A stretch of 64,000 nucleotides of DNA from Trichosphaerium sp. ATCC 40318 (Eukaryota > Discosea > Flabellinia > Trichosidae): the NCBI GenBank assembly GCA_038496445.1, contig JALMLS010000626.1, forward strand, positions 1 to 64,000, read 5' to 3'. Positions 20,664-33,082 of the stretch are shown here, in pieces. The notes under the pieces are model-generated. The model was given only the letters and a program-made list of their open reading frames with translations. It was not told where the DNA came from and did no database searches. Numbering within the stretch: the first letter of the stretch is position 1; the number at the start of each line of letters is the position of its first letter. The translations under genes and the position numbers were made by a program.

Positions 20664-22450
20664 TTACTTTCTAAAAATCACGTGAGTAGAAGTCAAATAA
20701 ATGCGATAACGGAAAAAAAACGTACAGAATTTTCTTCCAAAACTTTGGTGGATTCTCCTTTTTCTGTTGAATGTGAGGCTTCAAAAATAGTTGTATCTTT
20801 TTGAAACCATCATATAGCTCACGAATACGTTTATCCCTGTACTGAAGCTTTTTCTTAAGAGCATCATTTATGACAGGTTTATCACCTCCTTTTCTATTAT
20901 TCCATGGCTTTGTCAAGTCTATGTAATGCATACTAAACTCCTTATCTACTATAACAGGTAACATCATAAAGCAATACGAGAATATATCTTCATTATTTTG
21001 AACACGTGTTGCATATCTATGCCTACAGAGCAAAATTAAAAGGCTATTCAAAAAAAAAGACCAATCAATAACAAAAGTACCTAAACAGCATCCAATCGTA
21101 CACTATTACCAAGTACAACATTTCAATAGCAGATAAAGAAGTATGTACTAACCCATCTGCCCAAAGTGACATACGCACTAAAGAAACAAACAAAGGTGTC
21201 CTTAGGTAACATGTGAGCAAAAAAAAAAAAAAAAAAAGTTGTCACCAAAAAAAACACTTTATGACTTTACCTATCCCAACCCATTACGCAATGAATAAGT
21301 ATTCCATAATTTTCTTTAGATAACGTATGCAGTAACTAATGCAATTAAATCACTAAGAAAAATACTTTAGGAGCTAAAAACAACATACCCGAAGAAGATG
21401 GTTTTTTGTCAATGGAACTATTTGTACACATGTTTTATCAACTATTAAACCTATAGAAACAAACTATTGAATATGGTGATTTATGATAAAGACAAAATCA
21501 ATTGAAAAAAAAAAGTGTTATGAGTGCTAACCATCAAACAAATCTTGTAAGTTTTTTTTTCCAAAGAATGAAACCCCTGGATATGGCATCGCCATTACAT
21601 CGAACCCAGCATAAGCACCAGTGCTATCAGTTTGTTCACTTGTACCCATCTTAACACCGAATAGTTTAAATGTATTCTCCGTCATCAAATCCGCAATAGC
21701 CCTTTTATTATGAGTCAACACAAGAAACCACTTGGTAACTGAAAAAACAAAAAAAAAAATACCCAACTCCAAGTGACAATAATAAATTAGCTTCATCCTT
21801 TCTGTGGAGAGATATACTTGATGAAAACCGCTTTTGTTGATCTGCATCATCAACATCTAGAGCTGTGAGTCGATTTTATGGTAGTCGCATTGTACCTGGT
21901 GCGTTTTTTTTTGATTTTGTTCCAACTACACCTTTCAGTTTATTGAAATTAGCTTGTACTGATCCTTCTAGTTTCTGAGCCAAACTTGCACTTCGACAAA
22001 TGTACTTGTTACCAAAAAGCAATACAGGTGTGGCAAAACGGCAGCGAGTCTACTATGGAGTCAGGCGGTGCGTAGTTTGTATGTGTTTACGCACTCTAGC
22101 GAATCTGGTGCCTATAATTTGATTGCGGAGCTTTAACGCCTCATCTTCGCTTGAATCCACCTCTTTTTGCCGCGGTACTATGATTGCGAGTGGATAAGTA
22201 CCGCACAGTTTCCCGTCTCTGTTACTAACTATATCGCACTGGTAATCGCGAGAAAATAGCTCAACACAATACTGGTTGGCTTCTAGAATCTGTTTACACA
22301 AATAAGTTAAAAATATCAATGTTAATTTGTTGCCGGTACTTCAACGTTGCTGCCATTCCAATTTGTCATAACATTCTTGTTGTACCCCAAAAAATAAAGC
22401 AGTACGTCTTCCAACCTCTGTCCCCATATATTACTTTTGTTTGGTTCCAT
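20664..22450 (-). CDS. MTMR14: MTMR14 (Jumpy)-type phosphoinositide phosphatase
   Basis: The ATG at 22448-22450 (MEPNKSNIWG) opens a chain of seven or more exons down to TAA at 20664. Visible family blocks are ADLMTENTFKLFG and MAMPYPGVSFF (21530-21720). The active-site loop HCVMGWDR at about 21275-21300 is a C-x5-R phosphatase signature identical in form to the MTMR14 subgroup. Family members remove the 3-phosphate of PI3P and PI(3,5)P2 and act in autophagy and Ca2+ signalling. The C-terminal exon is charged (ALKKKLQYRDKR) and short compared with animal proteins. The catalytic Cys, Asp and Arg are all present. Confidence 0.88.
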
Positions 22451-22582
22451 TGCCACTATATGAGCGTACTTGATAAGCGTAGTAAATAGTACAGCTGATT
22501 GTCTTCACTGAAAAAACCAAAAAAGTCAAGGTTATTAACTCAGCACCTGTAAAAGACAACCCCTTACATTACAACTTATAGC

Positions 22583-24268
22583 ATGTCACTTTCTTTGTTC
22601 TTGTTGAAGAACGCTGGAGCCAGCGACAAAGCAGAAGAGTCATGGACAGAAAAATTGGGAATAAAAGAGTTACGTACTCCAATGGCTTGGACGCCTAAAG
22701 ATCAAGCCAACCAGATGGAAGAGTTCTTCGAGATAGATGTTTTAGCTGAGGAAGAGAAAATGAGGAAAAAGAAGATGAAAAGGCCTCGAGTTAACTACGA
22801 GGAGGATATTGACGCGCTTAACCTAATTCCACCAAAGAGAAAGCTTGAAGAAACTCAAAATGCTCAAGACGACGCTAAGACGCCACAAATCGATACACCA
22901 CCGGCAAAAAAACAAAAATTAAACCCAGTAGAAGAAGAAAGAATGTTAAAAGCTATGGCAGTCCTTGAACGCGCAGAGGAAATAAAAATGATGCCAGAGG
23001 ACACCCAAGCAGCAGCTACAAAGAAGGATCGAGACAAGCGCAGTTTATTCGTTGGTAATGTACCATATCACACCAGAATTGGCGAATTAAAGAGTGTACT
23101 GGATAAGTATGGACAAATTGAGAATATTAAATTTATAAACGTCCCATTCTTCCACTCACGCGAAATTCAAAAGTACGTCCAACCAATGCAATAACGAGCA
23201 CCTCTTGTTCAAAAAAATGCTTACAATTTTTTGTAGAGTTGATGCTGAGCTTAAAAAGTCAGTTACAAAAGATGCTATTGTGCGATACTATGAAGAAGAA
23301 GCAGCATTAAAGACTGTTGGTACATCAAAGCCTTTCTTTGTAAACAAAGAGAAATTGAGATTGGATAAAGCAGTACCAGACGTATGATTCGTCGTTATGC
23401 GTTTTTTTTGATGTGCTAACATTGTACTAGACAAAATCGTTTAGATGCGCTGTATTCATTGGTGGTCTACCACCACAAGCATCAGAGACAGTAGTACACT
23501 CTTTATTCACTCAATGTGGTAAGGTTAGTGAGGTTAAACTAAAGCGTGATAAAAGATACCGCGTTTGTGATGGATATGGACATATCATCTTCAAGGTAAT
23601 TAGGAAAAAAAACTTTGAAAAAAAAAAAAAACTAAAACCTCCACGACGCATACCTATCCATCTAAGTACTAAAACCATTTTAGAAAAAGACATCGGTTGA
23701 AAAAGCTTTAGATCTACATATGGAGTACGTATATACACATACACATTAGAAACACGCTAGTGTGGTTCAAGATCTTTTTTTTGTTCATTTTTTTTTTTTA
23801 GACTTGAGTATCCGGGAACAAGATACAGATTACGTATATCTCGATACAAGCAATCCCCAGCAGCTGCTTTAAGTGGTAGAAATATGAAAAACATGACTAA
23901 AAATGAAAGAAGACAGATTAATGAATTAACAGGCAAAGGACCACAAAGACAATCACGTACGACTTTTCTTCGGAGTTTTTTTTTGCTTCACGTTTTTGAG
24001 TTAACGGACTTTTTTAGGGTGGACGCCTGGAGATGGTAAAAATGCCCGCGACGCCGGTAAAGGACACTACGAAAAGTGGTATGGTGCAAAGAAGAGAAAC
24101 CATAATAATTCAGGTACAGAAATGGTTTTTTGTTTCCTCATTTCATACCACCTTTGTTCTTGCCTGTTGTTAACCAATGGTTTATTAGGAGGACAAGATA
24201 GAAGAAGAGGTAGTGGTCCTAGAAAATACAAGGGTAAACGTAGGCTCAATAACCCAGTGGTCTTGTAG
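22583..24268 (+). CDS. Two-RRM nucleolar RNA-binding protein (Nop12/RBM34-like)
   Basis: About eight exons. Exon 1 starts MSLSLFLLKN and carries an acidic, Lys-rich region with basic clusters (KKMKRPR, PAKKQKL). RRM1 begins RSLFVGNVPY and RRM2 CAVFIGGLPPQ, with RNP1-like GYGHIIF. The C-terminus is basic and Gly/Arg-rich (RRRGSGPRKYKGKRR). Two RRMs separated by a long insert with a basic tail fit Nop12/RBM34, which act in pre-60S (5.8S/25S rRNA) maturation in the nucleolus. The exon 1 donor is GTACGT at 23173. RRM1 is interrupted by a long insertion, as in the family. Confidence 0.85.
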
Positions 24269-24457
24269 AAACAAAAAATATGACAATACAAAATACTTTA
24301 ATTGTATTTCCTTGTTATTAGTGTCTTGCTACATGAAGTTTACAAAGATTCATCGCCATCATGCACTACCAATTCGAACTTTTACTGGTTAAATCTCCAA
24401 CTGTGAGGGGCATCAGGGTACTCAGAAAGGTATTTTTTTTGTTCCTTGTTGTTTATT

Positions 24458-25955
24458 TTACAGTGAAAAGTTAAGCAATTTTGTTAATTGCTCGTTATGG
24501 TAAGGAACAAACTGATGACAAGGTGTTATCAAGTAGTTCTCGTAAATACAATTAATAGCCTCAAACTGGCAATATGCAGCTGAACAGACACATAAGTGCC
24601 AAATTTGGTGAGAGTTGAACTACAAACAAAACTTAGCAAAAAGATGACATGCGAAAGTTGAGCGTACAAAGTAATCAAAGTTACCAGGATAAAATCTTTC
24701 AGGTATATGAAGGAGGTATAATACAACACCTCCACCATAAAATAAGTACATTAACCCAAAATAACCTCCACCACTCATGTGACCACTTGGGAACAAAACA
24801 TAAGCGTGCACCATAACTAGCACTCCTTAAACAAAAATAAGCTTCACGTGCGCTGTTGTCAAAAGCAATAAACAAGAAGAGTATCGTTACCTGACGCGCC
24901 GTGGAATATGTTTAAACCCATCCTAATCCCAGCGTATTTGCCAGTGCTAAAAATTGGGAAAAAAGGCCTAAAAAAAAGAAAATTGATTTAGCGTTAAAGA
25001 TGACTATATGGCATTGTTTGGTACACTATAATAGAGGCAAGGCCAATTGATGAGAACATAATCGTGTAGAACACTGTAAAAGTGGTAAGTAACAGCAACC
25101 TTTTATGGCAAACAAAACAATTTTATAAACAAAATGCTGGCACTTTGGGATTTCCCAAAAGCTCATACTATACCGAGAATGTATTACAACAACTCAATAA
25201 AATGTGTTCATACGTACTCATCCAGTTTGGAATGCAATGAAAGCCAAAATATACAGGTGGATAAAAACTTGCTGAAACTAGACGAAGAAAGAAGTTAGAC
25301 AAAAGCTTCTTGTTAGGGTTCATGGGTACGTACCCAGAACGCCAATACCACAATAATCCAATGTAGCCGTTGTCTTAAAAATGTGTTTGGAGTGACAGTG
25401 GAAAGTATGATACAACACGGAACAGCAAAGTGTCACCTTGAAAGTAAATGAGAAAAAATTCAAAAGTAACGTTTTGACATGCGTCACTTACCATTGTCCC
25501 GGATAAATATATTGCGTATAGACCTCTTGTAATGGCGTTCGCACCAACCAATTGAGTATTAAACACGTGCCATGCAAGCACAGAAAAAAATAAAATACCG
25601 CCCAAATGTGTCCATATGTTGCCCGTTTCATTGTGTATTCTGAATATCGACTGCAAACAAAGTTTGAAGCTAAAATAGCGGCGATAACCTGTAAAAGTAC
25701 TTAGTCGCGTATACTATGTATGAAATGGTTGTAATACACCTCTTATCGCTAAGGAATAGGTTTTTACGCTTGTTACGTACCTGTAAGAATATGTTCATAG
25801 CGGCAACCAGGAGGCACTTGCCAGTACGTGTGTAGTTCGAATTTAGATGTTTTTCCTTCCTTTTGAGGATCAAAGTCGCTACACGCGCACTGAATATTGC
25901 TAATCGCCGGCCCATGTTGTTGTAAACGCGTTCGCGTTGTTTTACGATTTTTCAT
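24458..25955 (-). CDS. PAQR / adiponectin-receptor-like membrane protein
   Basis: Exon 1 starts MKNRKTTRTR at 25955. The coding chain passes through the PAQR signatures SIFRIHNETGNIWTHL (about 25610-25650), SVLYHTFHCHS, LDYCGIGVL, SFYPPVYFGF and the C-terminal IPERFYPGNFDY with SHQIWHLCV. At least seven hydrophobic helices are split over about eight exons. PAQR proteins are 7TM receptors or ceramidase-like metal hydrolases of the plasma membrane and ER. The zinc-binding His residues of the family (in YHTFHCH and SHQxxH) are present. The tail past TM7 is short. It is closest to the HHP/AdipoR group. Confidence 0.9.
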
Positions 25956-26574
25956 AGCTCACCAAAGTGTTAATTATTAATTTTGAATATTTTTCAATTT
26001 TTTCAGTTTGATGCTGTGTGCAAAAAAAAGTATCAGAGGCTTTTCGCGGCATGGTAAACATTCTGTAACGATACACCTAGTACTGTTAAACGATAGCCGA
26101 CGTATAAACACAGTATAACGTTATCGACCCTAATTACGACCGCGTATTCCGGTGACATTTTAATAAAGTTCTCTACCGTCTTTTAATGTTGGTTGTACGG
26201 AATATTGTGGAATGTCATCGGAGCACACGGTCCTTTTCAGATTAAAATTAGGGGCTGAAAAAAACACTTGACCAAATTAGTACAAGCAAATCGTACTGGG
26301 GTGTTATCTTCTAGTATAATCATATTACATCATTTAGAACCGAAAACATCGGAGTCTACGATTGTAATCGTACGTTTTTGTTTTGAAATAAAAAAACGTT
26401 AAGAAAAGTGCTTCTAGCGCTCTACTAGACCACTAAAATACAACCCAATCACTTTTAGTGAACCAAAAAAAAAGCAAAAAAAACGGCCATTTGATTTTAA
26501 AATTAATGTAATTTCGTACATATTTTTTTTACAGCAAAGGAAGAAACGGAGTTACTTCGGTTCCGGTCTGTTTC
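25956..26574. other. Divergent intergenic region
   Basis: The region separates the 5' ends of the PAQR gene (minus) and the Zn2Cys6-PAS gene (plus). No open frame on either strand looks coding. It should contain both promoters; no CACGTG is present. Confidence 0.5.
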
Positions 26575-28522
26575 ATGGCTTCCTCTATTGAAAGCTTGGG
26601 TAACAGATTGTTATATCCTCAAACCTCTAGTTCGGAGCGGCGCAATAGCCTAGTGTTAATACCAGGTTTGTTAACGGGTGTATACGATAGCCATCTAAAT
26701 ACTTTAGCTCCATGTAAGCCAACGCCAGCTACTTCCTCGCAGATCGTAGCCCCAGGCTCACCACAAATACAAAAAGCGCAACCTACGCAACCTAAAGAAA
26801 GTTCTAGCAGTCGGCATGTCACACAAATCAATTTAAAACAAAAACAAACAAAACAATTCTTGCTTTACTAATTTTTTCATCACGTTACCGGTTTCTAACT
26901 ACCCTATAGCTCTAGAAGTACCAAGGAGACTACAACGAAAAAACGCAAACAAGTTCGGAAAGCTTGCGTGCCTTGTCGAAGAGCGCATGCAGGTTGTGAT
27001 GAAACTAGACCTTGTAAGCGATGCGTAAGGTTAGGTGTACAAGACTGCGTCGACCACGTCCGGAAAAAGCGGAGATACTTTCGTTGTCAACCTACACCAC
27101 AGGAGAAGCATTCAGCGTTCAGTGCGTGGAAGAACAAAAACGTTTTTTTATTTTCTTTCCGAATGGAGGCATCAATGTTTTTTTGATAATACTTCTACGT
27201 CTTCTCATTCGCGTTTTATACGTCCGTAACGCACGGACGCCAATTTTCCGGTATCGCCTTGGGCTTGATTTTTTTCGAAATTCGCTCCAATTTATTCTAA
27301 AATGCGAATCTACGCAAAAAATGCTATTATGTGCCGTTTTATCACTTGCTAGCATTTCTATGACTGACCACTAACAAAAAATCTTAGAACCTCCTCCATT
27401 TGACCCTAACAGCGTTCAAGATGCTGGAAGACCAAGGAACTATGGGGACAGCGGCTTTCTACCAACACCACAGACCTTTACAGCAGCACAACTCAAAGAA
27501 ATCATAGATCCTATAAACGCAAAAGTGCAAACTATATATCGTGATTTAATGACATTAAAGACCGAATTACAACGCGAAAGACAAAAGTCACATCAACTCG
27601 AGCTAAAAGTTCTTGACCTGGAAGAAAGGAGTTTTAACGCTCCAGAGGATCGTACGTTAACCTATTTACGCTTTATTCTTCTCGTTATTATAATTCTTGA
27701 CGCATTGATTCGTGAATCGTGATCATACGCTTCGTTTTGTACTATGTATGCGCTGTATAAGCTAATTCTTTTATTTATTAGTCGCTAAAGCAAAATGGAG
27801 AATATCAAATAGAATGCTTGTCGAGTATACCCCTAAATTCAAGTCTATGCTTGGTTACTCTAAAGAACGCTTAGATAATTTTAGTTGCCACGATCTTTTT
27901 CCACCGTACGTTATTATAAAGAAGGCCAGGCCGGGGTTTTTTTTATCGCATTTTTTTTTCGCTTCAGTTGTTCTTTTTGGGATGTTTTTCCGCTTTGGTG
28001 GCCACTTGTTTTAGCTAACTCGTGAATATAGAGATTTTCAACCGTTTGCGGATCGTTGCTATCAGCAAATGAGAAATATGTTAGAGCAAGGTATTCCAGC
28101 AACATTAACAACAGAAATGCTGTTTGTCACGAGTAAAGGTGATATTGTTCATGTACGCTTTAGGATACTAACCAGATGTGTTTTTTTTTCTTTTTTTCAA
28201 ATCTCAGAAAATTTTTATTTGTCAATAGAGACTTTTTCTGTTTTTTGTTTCTTTTGCCCTTGCTCTTTCTCATTTTTTAAAATAGGTTGGTGTAACATGT
28301 AACATCGAGAATCAGGATGGCGTACCAGTTTATTACGTTATGACTATTAAATTTATTGGCTTGCCAAATGCAGCAGTAAGATTTTTTTGAAGTTTTTTTT
28401 TTGTAACATTTTGTTGTTAAAATTTTTATCAGCAAGTCAACCGTATTGTCGCCGGAGAAGCGGATATTTTCAGACAGTATTTAATGGAAGGCGATACACC
28501 CACTCTTCCTGGTGCCTTGTAA
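26575..28522 (+). CDS. Zn2Cys6-PAS transcription factor (ERT1/RDS2-like)
   Basis: About eight exons. A Ser/Pro-rich N-terminal exon (MASSIESLGN) is followed by a Zn(2)-Cys(6) binuclear cluster, ACVPCRRAHAGCDETRPCKR and on to DC, with spacing C-x2-C-x6-C-x5-C-x2-C-x7-C. Then come a basic segment (VRKKRR), a linker YGDSGFLPTPQ, a coiled coil, a PAS domain (YTPKFKSMLGYSKERL) and C-terminal strands (VPVYYVMTIKF). This order matches fungal gluconeogenesis regulators of the ERT1/RDS2/AcuK type. It should act in the nucleus as a DNA-binding regulator of carbon use. Exon 2 ends at 27121 (GTGCGT donor). The exact exon 1 donor is unresolved. Confidence 0.88.
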
Positions 28523-28880
28523 ATTAAAAAGTGTAAAATAAGATAATTAGACTTCAACGCTCAACAACAAACATAACGCATTTCTTAATCAACTCCGAAC
28601 AATTGACTTATTTGTTCTTTGCTAAAGTACAACATACTCTATGTTTACACTTATTCCTTACATTATAATCACGTGCGCTGAGCAGTTTGGTATTTCTCCG
28701 TGTGACACGGCTGCCTGATCTACCGTATACGTAGGTATAGCTTTAGATTACACCTTTTAGTGGTACAGACAAAAATGGAGGCCAAACTGCGAACTTGTTT
28801 CATAGTAACATGAAATTTGTTACTCAGCAAAAGTTCTTGAAAGGTCAGGTTTTTTTAGTTCTGTTACTATAAAACTACCA
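28523..28880. other. Intergenic region with one CACGTG
   Basis: No coding exon seen. A single CACGTG at 28670-28675 lies about 200 bp ahead of the next ATG and is the only recognisable promoter-like word. Confidence 0.4.
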
Positions 28881-29402
28881 ATGGAGTCAGCAGGGAAGAA
28901 AAGAAAGATAGATTGTACGCGCGAAAGGTTTCTGTGCTCACCATTACTGAAAATAGCGAAAAATGCGCGTTTAATAGCTGCTTGTATCTATTTGTAACTG
29001 TTGTATACGATATTGTCGCACTACACTACAAAATACCCTTAACTATTATTAGTGGCATCTATGCATGATAAAATGCACATTGAAGGTAGCATAACTACCA
29101 TTTCTGCTGATGTAACAAATTACGTTTATATTTCACTCAAATCAGGTGAAACCCTCGGTACGCGTTATTATAGATTGTGTTTTGGCGTCGTAGATCGTCA
29201 AACATCAAAAAAGCACAATTGTAAAACAAGAACTAAGTTTTGGACTTTAGGCTTTCGAGGAGACATAAACAAGCAGCTTGCACGTATTGTATACAAAGCC
29301 TTTGAAAAAGGATGGCGTGCAACTTTTCTCATAAAACAACCACCTGTCAACACCCACGGCAAAGATTATTATCCTCTGTTGAGTATTGCTTTACAAAGAT
29401 AA
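28881..29402 (+). CDS. Small uncharacterised nuclear-type protein
   Basis: Two exons (28881-28914 and 29053-29402) give about 127 residues. The start MESAGKKRKID contains a basic NLS-like cluster. The body has alternating strands (GSITTISADV, YVYISLKSG, YRLCFGVVD, RATFLIKQ) that look like an OB-fold, but no family is certain. The donor is GTACGC at 28915. A single-stranded nucleic-acid-binding role is only a guess from the predicted fold and the NLS. Confidence 0.6.
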
Positions 29403-29500
29403 AATGTACAAAGTTTTTGTAAAATTGGTGCTGTACATGCCAGCCTTAACATGTTACGAAGTTAAGTTGTACTTGTGGATAAACTCAGAAAATTACAACA

Positions 29501-30165
29501 ATGCTTAGTAGACTAGCGTGGAGAGCAAATATAGCGTCAAGCAGTCGTACCAATTTGTAAGAGTTAATACAAACAAAAAGTGGCTACAATTCGATTTTAA
29601 CCTCGTACTTTGCATTTTATAAGCTAATTAAGCTATACTGCCGACGTAATAACATAAAATTAGGCGTAGAAAGCAAACCCACAAAACTCAAACAAAACGC
29701 GTTGTTACCCTACGATTACCTGCTCGTGATTATTGTCTTGCGCATGGCACGCCTATTCCAGAGGTTAATGGTATAGTGACATGTAGATGTAAACACAGCT
29801 TCCCAGGCGAAGGACAGATGTGGGTAACAGCCCCAATGAACATGTGTGGCGCGCCTGGATGCCCTAATCCGAATTATTTTATCGATGAATCAATTAAAAA
29901 GCATGGTTCACTTGCAGCAGCTCGTCAAGCAGTGTTTATTGAAGGTAATGCCTCAAAGAAAAAAGAAGAAACAAAAGCATTGGGCAAAGGTGGAGACAAT
30001 GTAATAAGTATTGGTGAAGCTACTGAGGAGGAAAAGATACAAATTAGAAAACAAGCCTTGGAAGCAGAGGCAAAGGAAAAAGCAAGTTTAGATGCTGTTG
30101 TTGTAAAAAAGAAGAAGAAAGTCAAGAAGAAAAAAATAAGAAAATTAAAAGATTCAAACGTGTAG
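29501..30165 (+). CDS. Lys-rich protein with mitochondrial-type presequence and Cys motif
   Basis: Exons 29501-29556 and 29664-30165 (donor GTAAGA) encode about 185 residues. The first 19 residues, MLSRLAWRANIASSSRTNL, are an amphipathic Arg/Ser-rich stretch typical of mitochondrial import signals. The middle has CRCKHSFPG and MCGAPGCPNPN, four or five Cys that could bind Zn. The C-terminal third is Lys/Glu-rich coil ending in KKKKKVKKKKIRK. I do not recognise the family. The unusual tail of about 20 basic residues may bind RNA or rRNA. Confidence 0.6.
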
Positions 30166-30403
30166 AAAAAAACAAAGTGTCAGTGTGCGTGAGCACCTCT
30201 TTTTTAGTTATTTTATTGATAACTTTTCTCAGAGTGAGAATTGACATTAGTGAATTTCTCATATACTAACATAGTGTTGATGTATAAAGCATTTATTGAA
30301 TTGCTTACAGGTTATTTCTTGCAAGCACAACTACAACATTGTTGTACAACTTTTCCGTAAAAGGGCCTGTTGTGGAAACAAGTGTTTTCAATTTTACTCT
30401 GCT

Positions 30404-32553
30404 TTATTGTAGATCCAAGCGCGGCTTTCAATTGCTTCCTCACGTGCAGGAGAAGCAGTTATCTCTGTAATAAGTGATTTTACCTCGTCTCCTGTCATGG
30501 TTTTTTTGATTGTAGCGTGAGCTTTAATCTTTGGGAATATCCTTTTTTGTAACGTTAGTGTGATGTGACAGGGAGTGACAAAAAACGCCAGAAACAGGGT
30601 GAAGTTTTTTCTTCTTCTTCGTTTTCTACTTCACAAAAAACCCAAATTGAGTTCTAGTGACGCCATAGAGATAAGAAGACATATGAAGTGTTTTAAATGA
30701 TAATGGCGAGAAAATTTCTTCAGGAGATAAAAACCCCACTCAGTTAAAATGAACGCACCTGACTAAATCCATCTTCCTTGGAATCTTGCTCTTATCTATG
30801 ACAATAATACGTTTTCCGTTAAATTTACTGACTTCTGATGGTACACCATCGTCCCATAGCCAATGTGAGGCGCCTTTATTGTCTCTAGACATAACATTAA
30901 GATAATTCTGTATGCCTTTTTTTTTGATTTTTTTCATTCAAACAAAAGCAATGGATATGACGTACAGTGGGAAGATTGTAGTTTTTTGAAGAATTGTCCA
31001 GTTAGCCATAGTAAGTGAGTATATGTAGAATAAGCCTGGTATTTTCTGAGGACCTTCTCCTTGTAAAACCTAATAAAGAAAATTAGTATTTCTGTACAAA
31101 GCTTAGAGCTTAAGGTGACGTGCCTTCACACCGCGTGCAGGTATCAATGGACCACCAATGGATTTGTCAGCAGTTTGTATAGCATTGGTAATCAGGGCAT
31201 AGAGTTGTCCGTTTGTTGCAATACCACTGATATCGATATTCCAACCTTGGTGAGGACTACTGTAAGCAACAAGTACTGACGTGGCACATGTGCAAAAAAA
31301 AAATCAAGTTTTTTTTACCTTTGTTTTGTGCAGGGTATAATACGGTTATTTCTTCATCTAAGATATTGGCCAATTGGTATATCATAGCAGTCTTTTTTAG
31401 AAATCTCATAGGACGTGCGCAGTTCTGTATTTCTTCATCTCTAAAAAAACACGAAGAAATCAGTTAAAATGAACAAAAAAAAAAAAAAAGAAAAAAAAGA
31501 AGCTCGAATTCGATTTTTTCCTACAGCCCCACACTACCAAACAACGCTGTTACTACCACAAGCGTATGTAATAAACCCATATATACACCACAGTACCATA
31601 TATATATGGTAGTACGACGTAGGGAATAGTAGATCAGTAAACTGTTGAAAAAATGTCTACAAAAAAAAAAGTTTTACTAACGTACCCACGAATTATCTTA
31701 CGAGCCATAGGGCTCTCTAAAATAGCAGCTGTTGGAGCTGACATACCAAACAAGAATTCGCTGACACCCTCAGCGAGGTCTATGCCGTAGTTTGTACATA
31801 GTTCCTTGTATTTGTCATAAAGGGTCTTTGGTGCTTCGTTTAATGCTTGCGTAGACTCCGTTAGTACAAAGCGAAGCAACTCAGCGTATTCGTTTGCAAG
31901 TTCTACTGGAACCTCAGCGTTTTCTAATAGTTTTTAGCTAAAGAGCGCTGTTGTAGGTTAAATAATACTAAAGGAGTAAAGGAGCGCTAGGACTACCTTT
32001 GTGTTCATGTTTAAACAATACACTGAAGGGTTTGAGGAAAAAAGGAAAAATTCTCCGTTTGGCAAAATTTTTTACAATTTTCTCGAGTCTGCAGTTCGCC
32101 TATGCTATAAAAATGCTTTGGCGTAGTAGTACCATTGCCTCGCCCTTTGGTAAACTGCCCATACCTCGTTGAATGCAAGCCCCCATCATGTCCAACGTTG
32201 ACAAGCAAAATCGCGTAAATTGCTGTACGACAACGCCAAAGTCCATTCCTTTTAAGTACAAGCTACTAAGTGTCAATTTTTTGTCATTGTTTTTGTCTCG
32301 CTGCGCGTACAGTTTTTTGATAGTGCGTGCAGCGACTATAGGCAAATAGTGTGGAGAATCAGGCTTCGGTAACTCCTCAGCACGTAGATCTTCGAAAAGC
32401 GAATAAATCTGTTGTAACAATGCCATTGTTGTTGTCCAGTTGAACCTTAGTACGTATGAGGTTATTCGACGCATTTTGTCTTTTGGTGTACCTTGGGTCC
32501 TTTGCAGGCTGCTCTACAAGCTTGCATATTTGTTCCCATTTGTTCCCACTCAT
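30404..32553 (-). CDS. Multi-exon uncharacterised protein
   Basis: The gene starts MSGNKWEQICKLVE at 32553, with its first intron between about 32443 and 32491. At least eight in-frame exons follow, with recognisable stretches SLYLKGMDFGVVVQQF, RFVLTESTQALNE, FGMSAPTAAILE, GWNIDISGIATNGQLYALI, GPLIPARGVKARHL, FYIYSLTMANWTIL, NYLNVMSRDNKGAS and a final VKSLITEITASPARE. It is mostly helical in the first half and mixed later, with no clear TM helix or signal peptide. I cannot name a family. The long consistent coding chain makes a real gene very likely. Confidence 0.65.
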
Positions 32554-33082
32554 AGTTCACCGTTAAAAGTTGCGATTAAGACTGCTGCACCTAAGTTGGG
32601 TTTTTAGTCTGCAAGTCATCGTGTCTAACCCGAACAATAATTCTCATGCTATGTGGTGTTGGGTATGATACATTAGGGTCTTGTAATAGTTCGCATTTGT
32701 TCACATTTGTTTCGAAAATATGGGAGTGGGAGCGAGTAGAGGCCCCTTGTTCGCTTTCGGTGGGGCCCGTCGCTTCCCTCGGGACAAGAATCCGACCTGC
32801 GCTCACAAACTATCAGCCATTGGTGGGTGTGACGTGAAATTTTGTAAAAAAATTCGAACTAAACGCCAACAAAATATGCGAACAATCCCGGTTTACCATT
32901 TAATTCGAATACGTTTTAAAATGCAGTTTTTTGTTGTGAGCAAGTTATTTCTTGCAAGCACGAGACAAACTCGTGATTGTTTTGAGATAAAAGGAAAAAA
33001 CCGAGAAATGTACTGAAATATACAGAAATTGAGAATCGAGAACAAATAGTCTATGACCTCTGAGAATGTAACTCGGCATGTA
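32554..33082. other. Intergenic region with a GC-rich block
   Basis: The part at about 32720-32830 is far more GC-rich than its surroundings. An open frame runs on the plus strand (32720-33016, MGVGASRGPLF...) with overlapping frames on the minus strand. None looks conserved, and no splice continuation was found. The block 32944-32961 is identical to 30311-30328 over 18 nt. It may be a CpG-like promoter region or an old insertion. Confidence 0.4.

Noticed and set aside
21210-21250. Poly-A run as retroposon tail
   Set aside because: Lies in an intron of the MTMR14-like gene; such A/T runs are common in introns here and no target duplication is seen.
32720-33016. 98-residue plus-strand ORF in the GC-rich block
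   Set aside because: No splice continuation, no recognisable motif, and overlapping frames on the other strand are equally open.
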